Source of the DNA: Megamerina dolium
Lineage: Eukaryota > Arthropoda > Insecta > Diptera > Megamerinidae
Direction of reading: 5' to 3'
DNA length: 64,000 nucleotides
NCBI GenBank assembly: GCA_963854835.1
Contig: OY978526.1
Location: 65,820,765 to 65,884,764 of the forward strand
Shown: positions 1-8,309 of the stretch, piece after piece
Layout: each line of letters begins with the position of its first letter
How positions within the stretch are numbered: the stretch's first letter is position 1
Program-made: the position numbers and the translations under genes
Notes under the pieces: model-generated
Databases searched by the model: none
Seen by the model: only the letters and a program-made list of their open reading frames with translations
Told to the model about the DNA's origin: nothing

Positions 1-318
1 AGATTTTCAGCAAAGTGTGTGGGAGCTTATTGGAAAGGAGCTGAATACGAACGGTAAGTGAAAAAATCATTTAACCCAGCTTTAAACAAATATCAATAAT
101 ACTTTTAATATGTATGCGAAAACAGGCACCATTGCTTTCGTCATCGCCATCATCCAGTCAGTGACCCCAGCAGCGCCCACACACTGCGCTCCGATGATGG
201 AAAACGGCGTGCAAACAATAACGATGTGGACAAGAGCATGCTTGAAGCAATAGAGATGTTCAAAAAGAGATACTTAGCTAGAGAAGAGCAAAATGAATAC
301 TCACCTTTGCGGTTTTAA
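1..318 (+). CDS. 3' end of an unrecognised two-or-more-exon gene (partial)
   Basis: Bases 1-53 and 126-318 can be joined across a 72-nt intron with a strong donor (ACG|GTAAGT, 54-59) and a CAG acceptor at 123-125. In the joined frame the reading continues to TAA at 316-318 and ends with a charged, hydrophilic tail (contains DKSMLEAIEMFKKRYLAREE, then EYSPLRF). No domain was recognised in this frame. A second frame across the same junction also stays open, to TAG near 252, and its first exon reads QQSVWELIGKELN, which faintly resembles a MADF helix. The frame choice is therefore uncertain. The first exon continues left of the window. A mariner element begins 30 bp after the stop. Calling it a gene rests on the clean splice signals and the coding-like tail only. 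Confidence 0.35.
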
Positions 319-347
319 TTTTAATACTTATATACTTACTAAATATA

Positions 348-1487
348 TAAGGTGTAGTAAGAAGAAATAGATGGCTTTAGTAATCTGTATCTCGCGTTGT
401 ATAAGTGCGATCGGCTTACGCTAGATGGCGTTAGAAAGATAGGGTTTCGTACTAAGTAAACTTTTCAGGCAGTTTTGTGATTACTTGACTCAGTATTGCT
501 TGAGCAAGCGTCAAAGATGGACCCCAGTAAAGAGGAAATACGCCATATTTTACAGTTTTTCTTCGATAAAGGCGAAAACGCAAACCAGACAGCTGAAAAT
601 GTGAATAGTGTTTATGGTCCTGATACAATAACAGCCAATCACGTGCAATTTTGGTTTCATCGATTCCGTTCCGGTAATTTTGGTGTCACAAATGCACCAC
701 GCTCTGGAAGGCCAATTGTCGAAAATATCGATAAAATAATGGAAATTGCCGAGTCTGACAGTAATGTAAGCACTGTTTCTATTGCCCAGGAGCTAAACAT
801 TGCACAAAAAACTTTTGGAACAATTTAAATAAGGCTGGATGCGAAGCGAATGGTTACTGGTGATGAAAAGTGGGTCACCTACGCCAACGTCAAGCGGTAA
901 CGGTCGTGGTCGAATCGCGATGAGCCGGCGCAAACGGTGGCCAAACCAGGATTGACGGTTAGGAAGGTTTTGCTATGTGTTTTGATGGATTGGCATGGAA
1001 TCATCTACTATGAGCTGTTCCCCTACAGCCAAACTCTTAATTCGGACCTATACTGTCAACAATTGGACCGTCTGAAGAAAGCAATCGCCCAGAAGCGGTC
1101 AGCTTTGGCCAATAGGAGAGGAATTGAATTCCATCAGGACAACGCCAGGCCACACACATAGATAATGACTCGCCAGAAGCCCCGGGAGCTTGGTTGGGAG
1201 GTTCTTATGCATCCACCTTATAGTCCAGACCTGTTCCTGTCTATGGCGAATGATTTTGCTGGTGAAAATTTCGCCTCAAAGGAAGCTTGTGAAAATCGAC
1301 TGTCCTAGTTTTAGGCCAATAGGAATGAGAGTTTCTATGTGCGTGGCATTATGAAATTACCGCCAAAATGGCAAAAAGTTAGCGAACAAACCGGTGCATA
1401 TTTGACCTAAATCGGATTATTCTAACTATGCTAAATATAACCTTCAATTTAATGCAAAAATAATGTATTACTTTTTACTAGACCTTA
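348..1487 (+). mobile_element. Mariner element, mellifera type, internally deleted copy
   Basis: A 1140-bp element flanked by TA on both sides (346-347 and 1488-1489). Its termini are matching inverted repeats: TAAGGTGTAGTAA at the left and TAAGGTCTAGTAA (reverse complement) at the right. It carries a broken mariner transposase on the + strand. A second copy of the same family, inverted, begins at 62951. The two ends, TA duplication and transposase type agree with Tc1/mariner biology. It cannot move on its own because the transposase is deleted and frameshifted. Confidence 0.9.
517..1410 (+). pseudogene. Mariner (DD34D) transposase, broken
   Basis: The frame starts MDPSKEEIRHILQFFF at 517, with a helix-turn-helix region including QFWFHRFRSGNFG and APRSGRP. 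This is the N-terminal DNA-binding half of mellifera-type mariner transposases. The frame ends at 825-828. Compared with the copy at the window end, about 45 codons are missing near 835-850. The downstream pieces resume with VTGDEKW (first Asp), then IIYYELFP, and FHQDNARPHT (second Asp), followed by a nonsense codon at 1159-1161. The segment carrying the third catalytic Asp (LAPSDY in relatives) is deleted around 1230. The family C-terminus (TGAYLT) ends at 1408-1410. It encodes no active enzyme. Confidence 0.88.
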
Positions 1488-1774
1488 TACCTACCATTTT
1501 CCTTTTTTTGAAATATAGTTATTACAACTAAAGTGTTTCTAATTTTTAATTTAAGTATTCTGAAATAATACTGAAATATCAATGTAAGAATATGACCAAA
1601 AGTATTATGGAACAATTTATTCTAGAAAAATTTGTTACATATGTATATGGTCCACCTATGGCAAGATCTTTGTTGTTTTGGAATGGCAAAGACCCTTCAT
1701 TTATAAGGCAAGCTTGCCTCACAAGTTAAGTGCATTGGCAGGACCTCTATGTACTACAGGTGTGGTAAAGAACG

Positions 1775-1993
1775 TTAATTATCTATTTCGAGACGCCAAT
1801 CTCCAACATGAACGATGTTCTCTGCTTCTACGCGATCAATATAATTCTCCGAAGAGTACCAGCGATCATGATCATGATCGTAATTTTCTGGATAACATTC
1901 GATCGTTGTTCGCAGTAACCTCCATCGACCCGTCAATATCCCGAAGCTATTTTCTATGACTCTACGGGCGCATGGATAGTGTGGATAGTTCAA
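1775..1993 (-). pseudogene. PIF/Harbinger-type transposase remnant (DDE domain end)
   Basis: The reverse strand reads CARRVIENSFGILTGRWRLL, which matches the block around the last catalytic Glu in PIF/Harbinger (DDE_Tnp_4) transposases, where the usual form is RARRxIENaFGxLxxRWR. A few residues later comes IECYPENYD, the next conserved helix. The reading then degenerates through a short Asp-His repeat (GATCATGATCATGATC region). No terminal repeats or other transposase parts were found nearby, so this is an isolated piece of an old element. Identification rests on one strong motif. Confidence 0.65.
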
Positions 1994-2159
1994 TATTCGC
2001 TCCGTTCTTTTTAAATTTGATCCTGGAAAGGGGCGCAGGAGGTGGCAAAGACAAAGTATTCTGAATTAGTGCTCGCCCAAATGTGGAAATTTGAAAAATG
2101 CCTAAAAAAACTATAAATTAAAACAATATTCAGAATATATTAAACTATTATAGAGGCCT

Positions 2160-2400
2160 TACTACCGTCACATTGGCTGTCGCTGCGTCCGTGTGGCTGA
2201 TGTTCGTCAGAACAGGTTCGCTGATGATGCCAACCACCACAGTTCTTGCATCTTACCGAAATCGCATCGCGATAAATGATGGCTCCGCACACTGAGCAGA
2301 TCCAAGTGCGGCCTGGATTTCACTCCACTCCGGCACATAGGAGTGATAGTGCAAGCACACTGGTCGACGGGGTCTGCTTACCAAAAGAAAAAATGAGCTT
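2160..2400 (-). pseudogene. LINE protein remnant: degenerate 2A-like motif plus Cys/His finger
   Basis: On the reverse strand one frame reads LALSLLCAGVE, a TGA stop, then NPGRTWICSVCGAIIY, followed by RCKNCGGWHHQRTC. The Cys-Cys...Cys-Cys-His pattern directly after a (D/A)VExNPG(P/R)-like motif is an arrangement I recognise from open reading frames of some insect non-LTR retrotransposons, where a 2A-like peptide precedes a PHD-like finger. Here the motif is degenerate (stop codon, Pro to Arg) and the frame fades after about 70 codons. This block has higher GC than its surroundings. Confidence 0.45.
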
Positions 2401-2425
2401 ATGGCGTATATTGAGCGTGATGCAT

Positions 2426-2442
2426 GTGTGTGTGTGTGTATG
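2426..2442. repeat. (TG)n microsatellite
   Basis: A short run of alternating T and G within GCATGTGTGTGTGTGTATG. It accounts for the His-Thr rich reverse-strand reading here, which is not a gene. Confidence 0.85.
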
Positions 2443-2549
2443 TGAAAATGTTTGTGATGCAGAGATGGCAGTCCTTGACTTGGAATGGTCAGGGTATGTT
2501 CCGGGACGAAGACACGATTGCCATGGGAACACACTATGTTCGAATTAGT

Positions 2550-3545
2550 AAAATACTATAGTAGTATTTTTCCAAAATATATGTAGCAGCCAAAAAAATT
2601 TCCGATAAAATGTTGAAAATTAAAGTGAACAAGTGGCAAGTAAGAGTTTTGCAAATGCAATTTGTAAATAAACATTATTGTACGCTATTTGTAATTGTTG
2701 CCTCCACATAATATTTATGCACTTGCGTAACACTTACAGTAACTAAGTACTTTTACTGTATGCTTTTTACAAACATGTTTAATTCGTTGTTTACATATTC
2801 AAAACAATTTTCTCCAGAGGGTCTTATAAGACATATTACCCATAAATGTTCAATTGTAATTAACGATAATGAAGTGACATCTCATTTATGACTCAGTTTA
2901 TTTGATTTTAATAATCAGACAAATAGCCTTTAACCTTTTCGTCCATTATATGTATTAAAATCTTCAACAATATACATATAAGCTCATATTTGTTTATTTA
3001 CAATAATAATCATTTGCAGTCGATTTCATTCAAGAATAAGTAGTATATTGATAATGAGAACATATACACTTACAATACATACACTACATACTTATTTCCT
3101 AAGTATTTGGGTAATCGAAGGAAAAAAACTGAGTTCGTCAATACTGAACACTACAAAGAAATTGCATCACTACTTGTAGTACTATGTATGTTTGTACATG
3201 AAACGTCACCTTTTTAATACGATGAAAAATCTACGTTTGACGATATTAAAAATACATATGTAAATATATGTAATTATAAAAACAAAACTTTTCTTAAAGG
3301 TCTGATTAAAAAAAAAATCTTACAGTCGGCCGACCATATATACCATGTATATGTAGATATATAAATATAAAAAGTTTACTCGAATATCCATCTTTTTCTT
3401 TTATTTCCACTTTTTGAAAAACAATTTTTGCATATACTACTAATTTACACCCGAAATATGGTTGACTTTGACGAAGTACTTTGTATGTTATGAGAGTTCT
3501 AAAAGGGATAATTTAAAGGAGGTTTTTAAGATAATTCCGAGACTT
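2550..3545. other. AT-rich stretch without recognisable gene
   Basis: No long frame, RNA gene or paired terminal repeat was seen. The sequence is rich in TACATATG-type short words and homopolymer A/T runs. Confidence 0.6.
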
Positions 3546-3547
3546 AG

Positions 3548-4934
3548 TATGGGAACTATATAAAAAGTGGGCGTGGCTTACCTCTTTCTTGTAAATCCAA
3601 TTAATTTTTCAATATTAATCCACACCTTAAATTTGTTTGTCCTACGTTGAATAGTTCGTAAGTTATAGCTGTTTAAATTTTTTTAAATTTTCGCAATTTT
3701 GTATGGTAGCCCCATTAAGAAGTGGTCTTGGCATGATGATTTTTTGCCAGATCATGTTCAACTACCAAATTAACCTAAATATTAATTATGATTGTTCTAG
3801 ACAGAAGATTGCAGAAGCTGCAGCTATCTCAATTTAAAAGAAATTCAGTCATCCTGTATGGGAGCCACTATAAACAATAGATGTGGCTGGCTCATTTCTT
3901 GTGGGTATATTTGATCTTACAATACTAATCCACACCTTCAATCTGGTTGTTCTACGCTGAATAGTTTGTAAGTTATGGCGGTTAACATTTTTGTTTAATT
4001 TCCTCAACTTTGTATGGGAGACCCAAGAAGGAGTGGACGTGGCACACTGATTTTATGCCAGATTATTTCTGACTACGATATTAATCTAAGTGTCAATTAT
4101 GGTTATTCGAGACAGAAGATTGCCGAAGTTCCGGCTGTTTCAATTTAAAAGAATTTCAGTCATTTTGTATGAAGGCTACAATAAACAGTGGGCATGGGCA
4201 TTTCCTATAAGCCTAGTTGCTCGTACAATACTAATCCATACCTTAAATGTCGTTGTCCTACGCTAAATGATTTGTAAGTTATGGAGCTTAAAAGTTTTAG
4301 TTTAATTCCCTCGACTTTGTATGGGAGATCCATGAAAGAGTGGGCGTGGCACACTGATTTTCTGCCATATTATTTCCGACTACCATGTTAATCTAAGTGT
4401 CATTTATGGTTATTCTGGACAGAAGATTGTAGAAGTTACAGCTGTTTGAATTTAAGAGAAGTACAGACACTTTGTATGAGAGCTATGCTAAAAAGTAGGC
4501 GTGGCTCACCCACTTTTGGCGAGGTTATATAGTAGTATAATATAACTCTATGTGCCAAATATTGTTGTCCCAAGTGGTATATTATGTGAGTTATAGCAAG
4601 TTAAAGATTTTGAAAATTCCGAGATTAGTCGCTTTGAATGCTTGGTGTGGGCGTGGCTATTGACCGATCATGCCCAATATCAATCCCCTCCGTACTCTTG
4701 GATCATAGGTTACTTGTGCCAAATTTCGTCGAAATACCTCAATATTTACTCAAGTTATCTTGCGAACCAGCCAGGTGACAGACAGACGGACGGACGGACA
4801 TCGTTAAATCGAAAATTTAAGCGACGCTGATCACGAATATATATCTATGTCTATATCTCCGGAGATTCCTTCAAGTGGACACAAACATCTGACCGAAATG
4901 AATATACCATGCATATTGCATTATGCAGGGTATA
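3548..4934 (+). repeat. Dispersed repeat made of ~310-bp tandem modules
   Basis: Three successive diverged units start at about 3548, 3857 and 4168, and a partial fourth at about 4475 (spacings 309, 311, 307). Each unit contains, in order, TGTATGGGAGC-like, a GTGGGCGTGGC-like word, CTAATCCACACCTTAAAT-like, TTCGTAAGTTATGG-like and GACAGAAGATTG-like blocks. The last part (4641-4934) holds AGACGGACGGACGGACAT and ends in GCATTATGCAGGGTATAA. The tail recurs alone at 56351-56494 and part of the module recurs inverted at 23215-23650, so this is an interspersed family. Its class is not clear. Confidence 0.8.
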
Positions 4935-4936
4935 AT

Positions 4937-5459
4937 AGCCTAGACAGACGGCAGCCAAATTCCGGATTACCGGCGCACTTAATCCGAATAAAATAATAAC
5001 CTGACAGACGGCAGTATTGCGGATTAACTAAACGGCTGATTGCTGTTTTATTATGTCTGCTCACTTACATTACTATCACTATCATTTCTGTCATCTATCA
5101 CTCTCGATATGAGAAAATCTACAAGAAGTATGTGAACTGAACTATCAGAAACTTGTAAATTGACATTCACAGTTCTTAATTGACAGCTGGATTTATTTGT
5201 TCGCCAACGCTTTTCATGTTGAAAACTGTTAACAATTGTTGAAAGTTTTTTGTTAGCGAACACACCTAATTTTTTGTAAAATGGATCCAAAAAAATTCAC
5301 AATAGACAATTTTCAGCGGTGTTGCCAGCTCAAATTGACCTAATCCTCTTTTATTTTGAGAATTAACTCATAGAGTTTATGCGGATTAGCTGCAGTTAAT
5401 GCCCGAGTTAATTCGAGTTAACTCAGTAATCCGGAATTAGGCTGCCGTCTGTCTAGGCT
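4937..5459 (-). mobile_element. 523-bp MITE, copy 1
   Basis: Inverted termini begin AGCCTAGACAGACGGCAGCC and run inward through an ATTCCGGATTAC block. A second, subterminal CTGACAGACGGCAG lies about 45 bp inside one end. The element is flanked by a 5-bp direct repeat ATAAT (4932-4936 and 5460-5464) and sits at the very end of the tandem-module repeat. An inverted second copy lies at 25833-26358. The strand is given so that the internal ATG-to-splice-donor region matches copy 2. The superfamily is undetermined. Confidence 0.85.
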
Positions 5460-5528
5460 ATAATACAGTACAACATAATCATCTAAATATGAAATTACGA
5501 ATATCGTAAATGCAATATAATGTTATAG

Positions 5529-5645
5529 TTAATCAAAAAGTAGACATAATCAAAATATCTGACTAATCACTTATTCGATTAATCAATTTATAATTAATCA
5601 AAATACAATTTATTCGATTAAACATGATTAGCAAAATTAAAATTA
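5529..5645. repeat. Short cluster of ATTAATCA-like motifs
   Basis: Several GATTAATCA, TTAATCAAAA and TTCGATTAA words lie close together. The same motif class forms longer clusters at 36640-36960, 37740-38100 and 51480-51990. Confidence 0.5.
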
Positions 5646-5831
5646 TTTTATTATTCAGAATTTTATTATTAATGATTACGGCTGTTTTGTATGATTGAAG
5701 CTGATCGTACGTGATTGTATCACATTACTCAATGCGGGAACCATGTATTGCATTTAAGTGATAAGGAATGAAATAGTAAATAAATAATTAATTCATTCAT
5801 TCAAACGTCTACTAGTGATTGTCGCAAAGAG

Positions 5832-7841
5832 ATGGCGAAAAGTGCGAACATAAATATACGCATAACACTCATCGTGTTACCATTACTCGTACTACATATA
5901 GTAGAAATAGTTTGTGGTGAAAATAATCATATCAATCGAGATCAATTGCAACTAATTGAAAAGCATATGAATATCAATGCTAATCCTTGTGATGATTTCT
6001 ATGATTACGCTTGCGGTAATTATGATAAATGGCATGTGAATGACAATTACACACAAATCGCTGGACTTATAGAAATGAGCTATTCGAATAAATTTAGTGA
6101 AATTTTTAATGATTTGGAAAATAATTCACTTCCACGAGAACATCATTTCGTTGCAAATGTATTGAATTATTACAAGTCTTGCTTGTCTGCTGGTAAATTG
6201 AATATTGTGAAAATAATAAAGTGGCTACAAACGGAAGAGCAGCTAAAGTGGCCCTCAATTGTGCTCACAGCGGACAAAGTGACAACGACCCAAACTCCGC
6301 TCAAGCGATCTTTCAATTGGATTCATATGCTAGCAGTTCTTCGTAAATATGGATTGAATGGAGTTTTTGTAAATGAACAGATCTACCAGCGTGATGCTCA
6401 TAACTCTAGTATATTTGTACATGAACCATTCTCAACGGATATCATTAAATTCATACCTAGCGAGCAATTCGATACGATCATGAATGCTTTAGGTTTGGAA
6501 AACCATGACGATTGGCAAGATCTTCGACAGCAGCTTATTGAATTTGAAACAAATCTAACAAACTTATATGATGAGAATCCCACAGGAAGGCCAATTCTAA
6601 CTGTAGGTCGTGTAAATATAACCTGGTTGCAAGAATATTTAGCAATCGTCGTTGGAGAGACCTTTACGAATGACACGGAAATTGAGTCATTAAATGTATG
6701 GTATTTAGAAGCCCTGGCCAATATCTTGCAGAACTATGACGACGAATTCATATGTCGGTATTTAATGATACGCTTTGTTATACATATACAAGACATTGCT
6801 GTGGAGCAAGTGGATTGTGTCTCACATACATTGGATATATTGCCATTTGCAACAGATTGGCTATACGAACAATATAATGATTATTTACTCGAAGATAAAG
6901 AGACAATTGAAATGATGTTTCAACAACTAGTGCAAACCTTCAAGCTGACACTTGATAAAAATCCAAATATGCTCACAATGGATATGCTCGACAAATTACA
7001 TGAAAAACTTGATGGTATAATATTGAAAATTGGTAATCTACCGAGACCATCGACTATTCAAGATTTAACATCATTCTATAAAGATTTAAATCTAACAAGT
7101 GAAAGCTATTATGAGAATTTATTAAAACTGCATGCATTCGATACGAAATCACAACATCAACGTTTAAACATGGTTCTCCCACAAAATGATTCCTATTTTG
7201 CGTTGCAGCGTTTCGGAAAATTTGTACGTGCATCCGAATATTATTTGGAAAATTCCAACATTATCATTCTACCGCTGACCGTTCTCACACTACCAAATTA
7301 TCATCCACAATTCAATCGGATTTTCAAGTACAGTATGTTGGGTGTAGCATTGGCACATGAAATTATGCATGCGTTTGATAAGAATCATATTGTTTTGGAT
7401 GGCAAAGGCCGTAAATCGAGCATCCTAAAAGAGATTACCCAAAATCAGCATTTCTCCATGACTTTAGAATGTCTGAAAGCGAAAAAATCATATCAAACTA
7501 AAGAGAAATTATGCGATCTCAGTGGATTGATTTTAGCCTTTGAAACTTGTTTCGCAAATACGTCATCATCAGCTGCAGCTGCTGCTACAGTTCGAGAGGA
7601 AACATTTAATTTACATGGTTTGCCCATTTCAGATGAACATTTATTCTTTCTCAATTATGCACAATTTTTTTGTGCTCAAACTAAAAGCGGCGCGAATTTG
7701 AAAACCGATCCACATCGACCACATCAAAAACGTATGATTGATGCATTAAAGAATTTTCAACAATTTGGTAATGTTTTCAACTGTCCACTCGGTAGTGCCA
7801 TGAATCCTGCAAAAAAATGTCAAATTTGGCATCAAACTTAA
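5832..7841 (+). CDS. Neprilysin-like secreted M13 zinc metallopeptidase, single exon
   Basis: A 669-aa protein. Residues 1-29 are a hydrophobic signal peptide ending near VCG, so it is probably secreted rather than a type II membrane protein like classical neprilysin. The M13 N-terminal signature NPCDDFYDYACG is at 52-62. The zinc site HEIMH is at 509-513, the third ligand Glu at 558 and Asp at 562 (EKLCD, in place of ENxAD). The C-terminal substrate-stabilising His and Arg lie in DPHRPHQKR, and the family end CxxW is present. The usual Asn-Ala-Tyr-Phe/Tyr substrate motif is replaced by SEYY (468-471), and the stretch between the two zinc motifs is about 14 residues shorter than in mammalian neprilysin. 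It is slightly shorter than typical members (~700-750 aa) and intronless, as expected for a retrogene or a testis-type Nepl paralogue. The start is the first Met before the signal peptide. The expression site is not known. Confidence 0.92.
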   Translation: MAKSANINIRITLIVLPLLVLHIVEIVCGENNHINRDQLQLIEKHMNINANPCDDFYDYACGNYDKWHVNDNYTQIAGLIEMSYSNKFSEIFNDLENNSLPREHHFVANVLNYYKSCLSAGKLNIVKIIKWLQTEEQLKWPSIVLTADKVTTTQTPLKRSFNWIHMLAVLRKYGLNGVFVNEQIYQRDAHNSSIFVHEPFSTDIIKFIPSEQFDTIMNALGLENHDDWQDLRQQLIEFETNLTNLYDENPTGRPILTVGRVNITWLQEYLAIVVGETFTNDTEIESLNVWYLEALANILQNYDDEFICRYLMIRFVIHIQDIAVEQVDCVSHTLDILPFATDWLYEQYNDYLLEDKETIEMMFQQLVQTFKLTLDKNPNMLTMDMLDKLHEKLDGIILKIGNLPRPSTIQDLTSFYKDLNLTSESYYENLLKLHAFDTKSQHQRLNMVLPQNDSYFALQRFGKFVRASEYYLENSNIIILPLTVLTLPNYHPQFNRIFKYSMLGVALAHEIMHAFDKNHIVLDGKGRKSSILKEITQNQHFSMTLECLKAKKSYQTKEKLCDLSGLILAFETCFANTSSSAAAAATVREETFNLHGLPISDEHLFFLNYAQFFCAQTKSGANLKTDPHRPHQKRMIDALKNFQQFGNVFNCPLGSAMNPAKKCQIWHQT

Positions 7842-8013
7842 TGTCTGTGCATACTTACAGTCGAACAAAACGATCTCTACACAAAAATTAAGTTTAAAAA
7901 GTCTCCCAACATTTTTGATGCTTGCATCGAGAGCGTTGCAACATCGTAAATGATTTTGAAAAAAACCGTTAAAAACATTTTTTCTCAGAAGTTTAACACT
8001 TCGCTTTTATAGG

Positions 8014-8137
8014 AATAAAATACTTTCGATATAAGTTTTCAAATATGGAGGCTGTCTTTGAAAACATATTACATCAAGTAAACAGAAGTATATGTAGTAC
8101 TCACATCGATTTGTATACTCGTTAGAAATACAATAAA
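8014..8137 (+). terminator. Candidate poly(A) signals of the M13 peptidase gene
   Basis: AATAAA occurs at 8014-8019 and again at 8132-8137, 170-300 bp after the stop codon. They are plausible polyadenylation signals by position; in AT-rich DNA the hexamer also occurs by chance. Confidence 0.4.
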
Positions 8138-8164
8138 AATAAATAATTTACTTCCTAATCTATA

Positions 8165-8305
8165 GCGCGTAATCATAATCAAAATTAAGTTCTAACCTAA
8201 ATTTAGCATCAGATCAGTCAGATTTCTGCATGCAAAATCAATTTTAAAAATCCGATACAATTTCTAATTTGGAACTTAATTTTGACTATGACTATGTAAC
8301 TATGT
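8165..8305. repeat. Small inverted-repeat element (MITE-like)
   Basis: The left arm ATAATCAAAATTAAGTTCTA (about 8173) is mirrored by GGAACTTAATTTTGACTATG (about 8271), giving imperfect inverted arms of roughly 30 bp around a ~70-bp centre. A related piece, GGAACTTATTTTTGACTATG, occurs at about 11479, so the sequence is dispersed. No target duplication was identified. Confidence 0.45.
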
Positions 8306-8309
8306 TTTA

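Noticed and set aside
1678..1959. 93-aa + strand frame
   Set aside because: It overlaps the reverse-strand Harbinger motif CARRVIENSFG, which explains the openness.
5051..5290. 79-aa reverse frame in MITE copy 1 as a protein
   Set aside because: The same frame is interrupted in copy 2 after VSDS, so it is not maintained; the ATG-to-donor block is the more credible relic.
6398..6721. 107-aa reverse frame inside the M13 gene
   Set aside because: Shadow of the M13 coding frame; no recognisable content.
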